The translations under genes and the position numbers were made by a program. This document shows positions 7,473-16,500 of a stretch of DNA of 64,000 nt, in pieces. The notes beneath the pieces were generated by a model. The model worked only from the letters and a program-made list of their open reading frames with translations. It was not told the DNA's origin and ran no database searches. Positions within the stretch are counted from its first letter, which is position 1, and every line of letters begins with the position of its first letter. The DNA is from Candidatus Saccharimonadota bacterium (lineage in GTDB: Bacteria; Patescibacteriota; Saccharimonadia; Saccharimonadales; Saccharimonadaceae), in assembly GCA_017545485.1 (NCBI GenBank), contig JAFWMY010000008.1, positions 101,774 to 165,773 on the forward strand, read 5' to 3'.

Positions 7473-7982
7473 ATGAGCAGGAAAGCGGACGATATTAGAA
7501 GGCAAAAGGAACTTGAGAATTCGGCTAGTACAGCAGTTAAGGCTAAAGAATCTCCGAAAACAGATGACGAGTTTGCAGCAGCAGTTGACGAGTATTTAAA
7601 GAAGCAAGGTTTCGTGGAAAAAGTATCAGCTTGTGAGAAAAAAGTTGAAAGTAATACCAATGAAATTAAGGAGCTTAAGAAAAAAGTAGATGATATTTCT
7701 ACTACTGTTTCCAAAACAAAGGAAACTCTTGACTCACTTGCTTCTGGCAAATCATTAACAAAGTCTGTTCAGGGTGCTGAAGCATTACCTACTTCTATTA
7801 CTATTCAGAGAGTAATCAAGGCAAAATTTGTTGCCGGTAATTATAGCTCGGAAAATAAAATAGCGGTGGAGCAGGCTTCAGGCAAAAAGGCTGACATAAA
7901 ATACATTTGGGATGATTCCAAAGAAGTTTTGTCAGCTGATGACCTTGAACGACTTGACATAGTAGAAAAGATCCAAGGATAA
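7473..7982 (+). CDS. Lys/Glu-rich coiled-coil protein, 169 aa
   Basis: No family recognised. I chose the ATG at 7473 because it follows AAGGAGG at good spacing; the longer frame beginning at 7386 starts inside the promoter. Residues about 45-90 form a heptad-like coiled coil (VEKVSACEKKVESNTNEIKELKK, positions approximate, with VDDISTTVSKTKETLDSL next), followed by a hydrophobic beta-like segment (SITIQRVIKAKFV) and a polar end. Cytoplasmic by appearance. It is the first of three consecutive transcription units with similar strong promoters and is followed by its own terminator. Confidence 0.7.
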   Translation: MSRKADDIRRQKELENSASTAVKAKESPKTDDEFAAAVDEYLKKQGFVEKVSACEKKVESNTNEIKELKKKVDDISTTVSKTKETLDSLASGKSLTKSVQGAEALPTSITIQRVIKAKFVAGNYSSENKIAVEQASGKKADIKYIWDDSKEVLSADDLERLDIVEKIQG

Positions 7983-8016
7983 ATCCTATTACCACAACAG
8001 CGCTCTTTAGAAAAGA

Positions 8017-8043
8017 CCTGGCTGAATACAGCTGGGTTTTTTC
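8017..8043 (+). terminator. Rho-independent terminator
   Basis: ACCTGGCTG and CAGCTGGGT pair over nine positions (two G-T wobbles) across an AATA loop, followed by TTTTT. Confidence 0.82.
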
Positions 8044-8066
8044 TTGCTGAAAAAATGTTATTAGCA

Positions 8067-8095
8067 TTGACATTTTCGGTGTTGTGTGGTATAAT
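8067..8095 (+). promoter_or_regulatory. Strong promoter of leader-RNA cassette 1
   Basis: TTGACA (8067-8072), 17 bp, TATAAT (8090-8095). It is nearly identical to the promoter at 9007-9035, including the spacer TTTTCGGT and the bases GTAG after the -10. Confidence 0.9.
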
Positions 8096-8101
8096 GTAGT
8101 T

Positions 8102-8261
8102 ATCTTTGGCTTGGTGAGAGACAGAGAGGTGTTTAACAATCAGATTATCTCAGATTTCAAATGAAATCTGATATGCTGTCAAAACCCCTAAACCCCCGTC
8201 ACAAAATTAACTTAGTTCGGGGTGAGAGCCTCCGACAACCATATAGAAAGAGGTGAGATCC
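8102..8261 (+). promoter_or_regulatory. Structured leader RNA, copy 1 (possible translational switch)
   Basis: A 160-nt leader with blocks shared with the leader at 9042-9207: an 8-bp hairpin CAGATTTCAAATGAAATCTG (8151-8170), a run of Cs (8185-8197 region), then a hairpin TTCGGGG...CCTCCGA (8216-8235). The CCTCC (8229-8233) is an anti-Shine-Dalgarno sequence. It can pair either with GGGG of its own hairpin or with the Shine-Dalgarno AGAGGTGA (8249-8256), which suggests mutually exclusive on/off folds. The match to copy 2 extends through the promoter. I cannot assign it to a known riboswitch class; no ligand is suggested. Confidence 0.7.
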
Positions 8262-8876
8262 ATGAAAATTGGATTATTTATTTTATACGGAATCTTAGTA
8301 TTCTTTATCACATTAACGGAGTGCTTCTTATTGAATGGAGGCATTTCTGTAGAGAAAGACTCCGAGGGGTTTCGGAGACTTAATCTAAAGGGAGAAGTCG
8401 GGTTTTATGACTGGGCAAGATCGTTTATTTTGGCGATTATTGCTGGTTTTATGGCTGGACTAGCTCCTACCTCTGGCGTTTGGGGCATTGTAGCCTTTGT
8501 TGTAGCACTTGCTATGATGGGCTATATTTGCTTCTGGTCTGCTACAGAGGCTTCTGAAATAAAGGAGATGGTATGTTTTGCATTTTTAATGCTAGTCATC
8601 CACTTTATTTCAAATACGGGCGCAATTGCCTCAGGGGCGGTGATTAGAAACTTCGGTTTTGTGAAGTTTTTAAAAGCAGTTCCTGGGATGGCATTAGTTG
8701 CCTGTATTGCGATTATGGTCGCAAGCAACCTCTTGTACAGATCAAGGGGAGGAAATCTTCTAGAGCCAGATAAACTGGAAAAACAAAAACAGCTCAATTT
8801 CAAATACGCCGCTTATGCGGTAATTGCAATTGCAGCTGTTATTGTTATCGTGATGTTTATAAAAAGCATCACGTAA
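8262..8876 (+). CDS. Six-helix membrane protein, unknown function
   Basis: No family recognised. The ATG at 8262 follows AGAGGTGA and the leader RNA. About six membrane segments are visible, near residues 3-25, 47-68, 72-92, 100-120, 132-155 and 175-198, with a short charged loop (VEKDSEGFRRLNLKG) after the first and a basic/acidic linker LLEPDKLEKQKQ before the last. No transporter signature is seen. It shares promoter, leader and 3' element with the next gene, so the two appear to be a regulated pair of membrane proteins, probably acquired together. Confidence 0.75.
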   Translation: MKIGLFILYGILVFFITLTECFLLNGGISVEKDSEGFRRLNLKGEVGFYDWARSFILAIIAGFMAGLAPTSGVWGIVAFVVALAMMGYICFWSATEASEIKEMVCFAFLMLVIHFISNTGAIASGAVIRNFGFVKFLKAVPGMALVACIAIMVASNLLYRSRGGNLLEPDKLEKQKQLNFKYAAYAVIAIAAVIVIVMFIKSIT

Positions 8877-8897
8877 CTAGGAGGGGTTAGGCATATA

Positions 8898-8965
8898 CCT
8901 GGCGGCTCTTTGAGCCGCTGGGGAACCAGGATTTAAGAGGTTTGAGACTGAGATAAATTGATTGT
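8898..8965 (+). repeat. 3' structured element of cassette 1
   Basis: Nested hairpin: outer CCTGG (8898-8902) with CCAGG (8926-8930), inner GCGGCTC-TTT-GAGCCGC. It is followed by a 26-base stretch starting GTTTGAGACTGAGAT (8940-8965) that recurs with four mismatches at 10958-10983 after the next gene. No T-run follows, so this is not an ordinary terminator. Confidence 0.65.
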
Positions 8966-9006
8966 TAAGCATAAGTTGATTAGGGATAGAGTTTATGGTT
9001 TATCTA

Positions 9007-9035
9007 TTGACTTTTTCGGTAATGTGTGATATAAT
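9007..9035 (+). promoter_or_regulatory. Strong promoter of leader-RNA cassette 2
   Basis: TTGACT (9007-9012), 17 bp, TATAAT (9030-9035), extended by TG. Near-copy of the promoter at 8067-8095. Confidence 0.9.
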
Positions 9036-9041
9036 GTAGGT

Positions 9042-9207
9042 AGTCTGAGTTTAGGGAGTTGAATAAACGACGAAGGCCATTAACAACCAAATCATCCCAG
9101 ATTTCAAATGAAATCTGAATACTATGCTATCTATGTCCCCTGTAACTATTTTTTGTCTTAGTTCGGGGGCGAAGTCCTCCGACAATCTATAAAGGAGGTG
9201 CGCAGCT
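9042..9207 (+). promoter_or_regulatory. Structured leader RNA, copy 2 (possible translational switch)
   Basis: Same plan as copy 1: identical hairpin CAGATTTCAAATGAAATCTG (9098-9117), a CCCC run (9137-9140), hairpin TTCGGGGG...CCTCCGA (9162-9182) and the anti-Shine-Dalgarno CCTCC (9176-9180), which is perfectly complementary to GGAGG (9194-9198) of the ribosome binding site. Regions between the conserved blocks differ strongly in sequence, so the blocks and not the whole leader are being conserved, as expected for functional RNA. Confidence 0.72.
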
Positions 9208-10866
9208 ATGCTGTTAACATCAATTGTATCAGGTATTGCGATGGCAATGCTGGTTATTATTGCTTCTTACCTCTTTAATGGAGGTAATGAGTATTACCCT
9301 AATGGGCAAGCATATGGCAGTTTAACGGTTGCTCATGTGATAGGAGGAATCTTCCTGGGTGCTCTTGTTTGGGCTATCTATTATTTTAGTAGCTCTGACA
9401 GAGTTGTAGCTATAGTAGGGACAATTATAGTCTCGCTACTTATTATAATGATGGTAGTTTGGTCTCTTAGAGAGACTTCAAGATGGTATGAAGCATTAGT
9501 AATGAGCGGAATCATTGTGATTCTGTGTCATTTATTAATGACTACCATTTCACGGATTACTTCCAATATCTCTTGGAGCATAACTCTCCCATCTGTAGTA
9601 TTAATTGTAGCGCTTGCTATAATTTGGATAGGGTATTTCATATATCACTATTATGGCTTACACTTGATTGAGCCAGTTATTAATGGCGCATATCTTGTCG
9701 GAGCAATTATAACCGCGATAGTAGCAATAATCTTAATTATTTGCTTACTAACGGGATTATTAATTCCAGCTTCGGCAAGGGGAAGTGGTAAAAAGCCAAG
9801 CGATAGCGAGGCAGTTGTAGAGGAAGTAGAGATAATAGAAACTACTTCGGAAAATGATACTTGGTATCATTTCTACAACAGTGTCCTTCAAAAGGACAAG
9901 GACTCTAAAAATGATTTTAACTTCGGACCTGACCCTACCAATAAAAATTGGAAAGTGAAGGAGTACGAAGAGGAATTCAGAAGAAGGATCAAATATGACC
10001 CTGCTCTTGCAGCGGCTGACATGGCATGGCTTGATGCCAATGTTGGAACCCGTTATTTGGGTGAATTCTACGAGTCTTGTAAAGAAGATTGGGCAAAAAC
10101 TATGAATCTGACGAAAGAAAGATTTATGGCAGACCAGATAGTCTTTTACAAGCATCTAGATGCGTTTTTTGCATTTTTAGATTCGGCTGATAAAGTTGAA
10201 ATAAGAGAATGCAAATCGGTTTCGGACCAGATGTATATGAACCCTTACACCGTTAATGGTGTACCGGATATTATCGTCATGCTGACCGATGACCACTCTG
10301 GCTATGAGCTAGTATACACGTTCGTGATTAAGGACAATGTGTTTGAGGTTGCATACCGTATTAATTGCGGTTATCAACCGACGGATGTTTCCGAGATTAT
10401 GAACATTACACCTCAGCCGAAGCCGGAGAAGCCGACGCCTGAAAACCCGACGGAACCACCTACGGAGCCGCCAACTGAGCCACCTACTGAACCTCAATAT
10501 AATAAGGACCCGAATAAAGCTCCAAAGAAAAACACGGAGCCGAATGACGACAAGGGTCCTGGAGAGGACACGAATAATGGTAAAGGTTCTCAGTATTCAA
10601 CGAAGGACCAAGAAACCAACTCAAACCATTATGATTCTTATGAGGATTATGTCAAGGATATTAATGACTTGAATAAGACAAATGAGAACCAGAAGACAGA
10701 TAAGGATTCTAGTGAGCCTTCAACCAAGGCTGACAAGGGTACTAATGTTGACAATAATGGTGACAAAATCAATGAGCAGACTCCAATTAAAGAGCCTGCA
10801 AAAACAGAAGATGGTAAAGAAATTACCACAGAGCCAGCTGGTCCATGGGGGGGACCAACTGACTGA
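9208..10866 (+). CDS. Multi-pass membrane protein with Pro/Thr-rich C-terminal region
   Basis: 552 aa. About six membrane segments occupy residues 1-190, then a soluble domain of about 170 residues (roughly 215-385, ending in a beta-rich part with NGVPDIIVMLTDD and VYTFVIKDN), then a Pro-rich repeat PTEPPTEPPTEPPTEP (near 405-420) and a long Asn/Asp/Lys/Thr-rich disordered tail ending in GPWGGPTD. The Pro-Thr repeat is typical of wall-spanning stalks, so the tail may be outside the cell. From memory, similar tails occur in proteins of Firmicutes mobile elements; this cannot be checked here. Excellent Shine-Dalgarno AAAGGAGGTG. Translation may be controlled by the leader RNA. Confidence 0.75.
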   Translation: MLLTSIVSGIAMAMLVIIASYLFNGGNEYYPNGQAYGSLTVAHVIGGIFLGALVWAIYYFSSSDRVVAIVGTIIVSLLIIMMVVWSLRETSRWYEALVMSGIIVILCHLLMTTISRITSNISWSITLPSVVLIVALAIIWIGYFIYHYYGLHLIEPVINGAYLVGAIITAIVAIILIICLLTGLLIPASARGSGKKPSDSEAVVEEVEIIETTSENDTWYHFYNSVLQKDKDSKNDFNFGPDPTNKNWKVKEYEEEFRRRIKYDPALAAADMAWLDANVGTRYLGEFYESCKEDWAKTMNLTKERFMADQIVFYKHLDAFFAFLDSADKVEIRECKSVSDQMYMNPYTVNGVPDIIVMLTDDHSGYELVYTFVIKDNVFEVAYRINCGYQPTDVSEIMNITPQPKPEKPTPENPTEPPTEPPTEPPTEPQYNKDPNKAPKKNTEPNDDKGPGEDTNNGKGSQYSTKDQETNSNHYDSYEDYVKDINDLNKTNENQKTDKDSSEPSTKADKGTNVDNNGDKINEQTPIKEPAKTEDGKEITTEPAGPWGGPTD

Positions 10867-10884
10867 TAGTTTTCAAGATAGCAT

Positions 10885-10983
10885 GGATGGAGCCCGGGGG
10901 AGCTTGAACTTTATTTTTAGAAGTCCCAGTAGCATTTTGCTACTGGGCTCTATCCAAGTTTGAAACTGAGATGATTTGGTTGT
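10885..10983 (+). repeat. 3' structured element of cassette 2
   Basis: Outer stem GGATGGAGCCC (10885-10895) pairs with GGGCTCTATCC (10945-10955); inner perfect hairpin CCCAGTAGCA-TTT-TGCTACTGGG (10925-10947) shares the GGG, so the two are alternatives. Followed by the 26-base stretch (10958-10983) shared with cassette 1. Confidence 0.65.
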
Positions 10984-11052
10984 GCAGACGATATTTAACA
11001 ATTCGGCTAGCAGTAAGTCCAATTAATTATTTTTTTAGAAAGGATTATAATT

Positions 11053-12303
11053 ATGAAAAGTATTTATAAAGCTGTGCTTGGCGTGTCAGCTGCCGCGGTT
11101 GTGATGGCTGGAACGCTTGCTCCTGTGATGGTGACAGCTTGGGGTGACTCTGATAATGGTCGTCCTAGCTATACGCTTGATCAGATTAATCATGGTGATC
11201 TAGGAGACACCATTACGTTTAACTCAATTTCTAACGGTAAAATTGGGGATGAAAAGAATTTCGTAGGTGCTAAGGTAGCTGGTGCTACGGTTAGTACTTG
11301 GAATGCTAATACTATTAACGTGAAAGATGGCGAAACTTATACGATTCGTTTGTTCGTTCACAATAACAGCCCTAAGGGTGAGGAAGCGATTGCAAAGGGC
11401 GTAAAAGCAACTTTTTCGCTTCCTACTACTGTCGCTAAATCTCAAACGATTATTGGCTACATTGATTCTTCAAACGCAGCTCCTACTCGTTACTGGGATG
11501 AAGTAACTTTAAATGCTAACGAAGATTTTTACCTTGAATATGTTGATGGCTCTGCTATGTATAATAACAATATAGGTGATTTCAAACTTCCTAACGAAGT
11601 AGTTACCTCTGGTGCTCTAGTTGGTTATACTTCTATGAATGGTGAAATTCCTGGTTGTTATGAATATTCTGGTGTAGTTACTATTAACGTGAAGGTACAT
11701 ACTTCTGTAGCTGCTAAAGTTTCTAAACAAGTTCGTATTAAGGGTACTAAAACCTGGAGCGAATCTGTAAATGCTAAGGTTGGTGATGAAGTTGAATATC
11801 AAATTGAATATGTCAACTTGCTTTCACAAACTGTAAATGATGTAATGATTCGTGATGTACTTCCTACTAACGTAGAGTATGTAAACGATTCAACTTATCT
11901 TTACAATGCTAATTATCAAAGTGGCGTGAAACTTGCTGACAACACACTTACTACGTCTGGCATTAACATTGGTAGTTATTCTGCTAAAGGTAATGCTTAT
12001 GTACGTTTTACTGGTAAAGTTGTTGATAAGTCACTCGCTTGTGGTTCAAACCAATTGGTTAACTGGGCAAGCGCAACTGTAAACAAATCTGTTTACAAGG
12101 ATGACGCTTCTGTGATGGTTTCTAAGGATGATGAAACTTGTAAAGATAAGCCAGTTGATCCAACTCCTACACCTGATAATCCAGGTACTCCGACTGAAAT
12201 CGTAAGTACCGGTGCAGGTACGATTGTAACTGGCGCGATTGGTGCCGGTGCAGTGGTAACTACACTTGGTTATTACATTGCTAGCCGAAAAAAGTTAAAT
12301 TAA
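11053..12303 (+). CDS. Secreted DUF11-like surface protein with C-terminal anchor
   Basis: 416 aa. A signal peptide (about 1-30, VLGVSAAAVVMAGTLAPVMVTA) is followed by beta-rich domains. Residues about 230-350 (VGDEVEYQIEYVN, VMIRDVLPTNVEYV) match the DUF11/isopeptide-type repeat of surface proteins. A Pro-Thr linker (PTPTPDNPGTPTE) leads to IVSTGAG, a hydrophobic helix and the tail RKKLN, the layout of an LPXTG sorting signal with a divergent motif. It would be an anchored cell-surface adhesin-like protein. Shine-Dalgarno AAAGGA precedes the ATG and a terminator follows. Two cysteines near the end of the DUF11 part may form a disulfide. Confidence 0.82.
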   Translation: MKSIYKAVLGVSAAAVVMAGTLAPVMVTAWGDSDNGRPSYTLDQINHGDLGDTITFNSISNGKIGDEKNFVGAKVAGATVSTWNANTINVKDGETYTIRLFVHNNSPKGEEAIAKGVKATFSLPTTVAKSQTIIGYIDSSNAAPTRYWDEVTLNANEDFYLEYVDGSAMYNNNIGDFKLPNEVVTSGALVGYTSMNGEIPGCYEYSGVVTINVKVHTSVAAKVSKQVRIKGTKTWSESVNAKVGDEVEYQIEYVNLLSQTVNDVMIRDVLPTNVEYVNDSTYLYNANYQSGVKLADNTLTTSGINIGSYSAKGNAYVRFTGKVVDKSLACGSNQLVNWASATVNKSVYKDDASVMVSKDDETCKDKPVDPTPTPDNPGTPTEIVSTGAGTIVTGAIGAGAVVTTLGYYIASRKKLN

Positions 12304-12341
12304 GGCTGACCGCTTCACGGATGGGAAGGGTGGTCTAAAGA

Positions 12342-12377
12342 AAAGCGACAGGATTGTAATGATTCTGTCGCTTTTTT
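12342..12377 (+). terminator. Rho-independent terminator
   Basis: AAAGCGACAG pairs with CTGTCGCTTT, followed by further Ts. The next 140 bases (12380-12520) are rich in T and G with few Cs and hold no gene that I can see. Confidence 0.9.
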
Positions 12378-12536
12378 TGGGGCTGTCAGTGTTGATGTTG
12401 TTAGGCTTGGATTTGATTGTGGAGTCTTCTGGTTTATAGTTTTTAGTTTGTTGGTTATTGTTGATTTTTGTGAAGCTTTAGTTTTTTGCTATATTTTTTG
12501 TTGATTTGAAAATGGTTATGGTATAATGAAATGTAT

Positions 12537-13562
12537 ATGGATCCTACACAAAACAAAGATTCTTTTGATAGTTTTGGTCCGGGTGGAAATAGCACTGGTG
12601 GGCCAGTTGGAGGGCAGGCTGTTAATTCTGCGATGCCGGTTAGTGACTTCAGACAAGCTGGAGTGAACCCTATGATTAGTAATGCACCTAATCAGATGAA
12701 TAGTTTTGGCCCTGCGACTGAAGGTGATATCGTTCTAAACGACGGTTCGGCACAGAAACAATCTCGTATCCCGATCGTTATTTTAGCTGTTTTAATTGTT
12801 GCCGTTATAGTGGTTGTAATTGTGGTTTTAATTATAACTCAAGGGTCTAAAGGTGGCGGAGTGAGCGCAACTGATGAACGAGAAGCTTTTAATAGCTATG
12901 CCAATTATATTTTGCATGGGACTGAGAGCAAAGAAGATTTAGATGAAGAAACTATTAAGTATTCAGAACCATACTTTGAGCAGTTAAAAACAAATGAATT
13001 ATCTAATTATCTAGAAATGGCAGAGAAAAAATATGATACATTTTATAAAATATATGCGATAAATGGTAACAGAAACTCTGCAATGAGGGGTTTAGCAAAT
13101 TATTATCAGAAATTTGCATCAATAATTCCGTTGACTACAAGTGAAATTATTGATACGTATTATGATAATGGTGCTATAGCGGTAAATAATTTAATTAATA
13201 GTCGGTATAAGGTAATTGAGATGAATGAGAGCGGAGTTTCTGCATATGTTCGGGCTTTGGAGCGAAAAGATAGATTTATAATGCAAATAGCAGAGGCAGC
13301 CGATTTAGCTGGGTGTATAATAAGTGAGAAGTTTACTAGCTCATGTTATGATTTAAATGATAGTCAGCGTCAAGCGATGGTAGAAAATGAAAAAGATGTT
13401 ATTGATTATTCTTGGAATATTAGTGATAGTGCTTGGTTAGCGTTGAATTCTATTTATAATAATGTTTATGATACTGGACGCGTGGTGGGCGGTGCGTTAG
13501 ATTTGGATATTTCAATTACTGACGAAGAGAATAATTCTCAAGATGGGGAGGATGAGAAATGA
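12537..13562 (+). CDS. Single-pass membrane protein paired with the VirB6-like protein
   Basis: 341 aa. TATAAT occupies 12522-12527, so the ATG at 12531 would lie before the likely transcription start. I prefer the ATG at 12537 (MDPTQN), predicted leaderless. Residues about 1-75 are Gly/Asn/Pro-rich and cytoplasmic, one membrane helix follows (about 80-103, IPIVILAVLIVAVIVVVIVVLII), then a helical extracytoplasmic domain of about 230 residues with conserved-looking Tyr/Asn-rich helices. It overlaps the VirB6-like gene by four bases (ATGA) and is likely its partner in an envelope complex. Layout resembles the small proteins at 42763 and 46604. Confidence 0.75.
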   Translation: MDPTQNKDSFDSFGPGGNSTGGPVGGQAVNSAMPVSDFRQAGVNPMISNAPNQMNSFGPATEGDIVLNDGSAQKQSRIPIVILAVLIVAVIVVVIVVLIITQGSKGGGVSATDEREAFNSYANYILHGTESKEDLDEETIKYSEPYFEQLKTNELSNYLEMAEKKYDTFYKIYAINGNRNSAMRGLANYYQKFASIIPLTTSEIIDTYYDNGAIAVNNLINSRYKVIEMNESGVSAYVRALERKDRFIMQIAEAADLAGCIISEKFTSSCYDLNDSQRQAMVENEKDVIDYSWNISDSAWLALNSIYNNVYDTGRVVGGALDLDISITDEENNSQDGEDEK

Positions 13563-16500
13563 AAAGGAAGCTGTTGTTTGTTGTTATTCTAGGCGCGAGT
13601 TTGTTAGTTGCTACATTGTTTGGTAAGAATGTTTTAGCTGCAGATAGGGATACAATTATAAAAAAATGGCAATTTACTCAGTATGTACAGTGTGCAAAAG
13701 ATGGAGGATTTAATGCTTATTTTGTTAGCCAATCAGATAATCCTGCCAATAGAAATGATTTAATAAGAGAGACAATTTATAATAAAAAACTTGGTCTCCT
13801 TGTCCCATCTTATAATTATGCTAGTAATATGACTGCAAACTATGACTGTAAAGAAGTCCTAGGAGATGCTTTAGCGTCTTCTCCTTTTGGTGCAGACGTA
13901 ACATGGTCAGACGGAAATGAAGCAAAATCTTTATTAACTTCTTTAGGTTACAGTTTTGAAAGCGATGGATCTAGTGAAATTTTTATCAAACCGGGGCTAA
14001 AAGGTGGAGATTCGGTTATGACAGATTTCTATTATATGCCCCCTCCAATAACTTATAAATTCTTAAATGATAGCTATTGGTATACAGTTCCTGATAGTAA
14101 AGGTATGTTTATTATGGAACATGATAAGAAAAAAGGCGAGCTAAAGATTTCGCTTAGGCAACAACTTGGCAATATGTGCGTGTATATTGGAGGAGATATT
14201 AAGGAAAAGACATGGACGATTCCGCTTAATAGACCGAGTGCGGTTGTAAGTGAAATAAGATCTGCTTTAGGAAACTTGACTTTTAAATACCTTTGTCCAA
14301 ATACTAATTGGAATCAAGATGCGGAGGAAGTAGAAATAGGATTTACTGGTACTGATTTTGTTGGTATTTCTAATAGCGGTAGATACACTTTTGATAAGGA
14401 TAGTAATGTTGGAGTAAACACTGCTTTAAAAAATTTGAGTGGTATGACGACTATATACTCCTTAGATTATTCAAATAGTGAACTTTACACTCTGTATACA
14501 TATTACTTATCCCATGCTGTAAGTGAAACTGGTGGTCAATTAACTTGTGAATCTATTAGTTCAACTAGCAATTTAAAGCGGGTTAAATTAAAGGATGATA
14601 CAGGTACTTTTAATAGTAATTGTTATGTTGGTTTTAATGGGAAGGAGCCTGCAGACATTAAAGTTAATACTCAGTTGCCTAGTAGTAGACGGGCATCTGA
14701 GCCACCAAGACTTGTTGAGATTTCTTTGGAGAGAGTAATAAATTGGCTTAATGGTGTAGATTCATCTACTTTAACGGATGTTCCAAGTGTTAGTGATATA
14801 GGTTCAAATGGCGAGGTTTTGGATGACCCAACTTCGGAAATGAATTGTGCGAATTCTGGAGGGGCAGAGTCGTTAGGGTGGATCGTGTGCCCAATTATGA
14901 AGTTTTTAAGTGATGGGGCAAATAAAGCCTACAATGACGTAGTTGAGCCTAGTCTAAGGGTTGATCCGAAATTGTTTTCAGGAAATGATGGTGGAGTGTA
15001 CCAGGGGTGGGAGACGTTTCGTAATATAGCTAATGTCTTATTTATTATATTGTTATTAGTGGTAATATTTTCTCAATTAACTGGTGTGGGAATTGATAAT
15101 TACGGAATAAAGAAGATTTTGCCAAAACTAATTATAGCAGCAATACTAATAAATCTATCGTATTTGATATGTTTGGTATTTGTAGATTTGTCTAATATCC
15201 TTGGGAATAGTTTAAGATCTCTATTTGACGGATTGGGGGCTAATCTGAGTCCGGCGTTAGATATTCCGGATTCTAATGCTGTTGGTGAGGTCAAAGCAAC
15301 AGCAATAACTGGTGTAGTTATATTAGGCACCTTGGCTGCTATGGTTGGGGCAGTATGGCAAAATCCTGCGATTATATTGTCGCTTTTAGTTGCGGCTTTA
15401 GGTGTAGCTATTTCAGTATTCTTCCTGTTTATTTTATTGTCAGTGCGGGAAGCAGCGATTGTGGTGTTAGTTGCAATTTCTCCACTCGCTGTAGTGTGCT
15501 ACACACTCCCTAATACAAAAAAGTTTTTTGATAAATGGTTGAAGTTTTTTGAGGGGTTGTTATTAGTATATCCGATTTGTGGCTTGCTCGTTGGTGGAGG
15601 CAACTACGTTTCTAATTTATTATTATCAGCCGATTTTGCTGGTGGCGGCTTCTTAAATGCTTTTACGGCTATGATTGTGGGGATTGTACCAATTTTCTTT
15701 ATTCCAACTGTCTTGAAGGGGTCGTTTGCAGCGATGGGGGCGATTGGAGGGAAGTTGGCTGGACTTGGGAGAAACGCGAGAAGCTTGGCGACAAATAAGA
15801 TTCGAGGTTCCGAAGGCTACAAGATGACACAGGCAAGAGGTTTAGAGCGTAGAAATAGGATAAAGGCCGGAATCGATTCAAAGGGACAGCCTACTTGGAG
15901 AGGCGCAATAAAATCAAGATTTGCTAGAACGGGTGTAGGTAGAGCAATGGGATATCAAAAATTACAAGCATCTAGAGTGGCGGCGGCAAATAAAACTAGA
16001 GAACAAGATATTCAGCAAGCAGCAGAGTTAGGAGATGTAGGTTTGAGATATGATGTTTCTAAAAATCCTACGCAATCAACTGAAGATATGCTTATAGGTA
16101 GACTAGATGCTGCAGCAGCGAGCGGTGATACTAATGAAATCTTTTCTATTATTGAACAAATGAAGAAGTCTAATATGAAAGATTCTCGTATTGCACAAGC
16201 AACAAGACGTGCTATAGGTAATAATTTGAATATACGAGACGATGGGAGACGTAAGAATTTTCTTGAAGAATTTGGCAAGAAATATGGTGGCGATTTCCTG
16301 AGAAAGGATTTCGAGCAAGCTCACTGGGCAAGACAAGGTGGGGTTGGTGTAAATGGTATAAGTGCGTTAGGAATTGGTGGGCAATGGGCTAACCAAAGAA
16401 ATGCTGCTGGTAAAAGTAATATGTCTATTGATGATATGAAAGACGAAGATGTCGCAGCACTATCTTCTGATAGGTTGTATGATATGATAGCTGGTGGGAT

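Noticed and set aside
10309..10497. Arg-rich minus-strand ORF (62 aa)
   Set aside because: Mirror of the Pro-Thr-Glu repeat on the coding strand.
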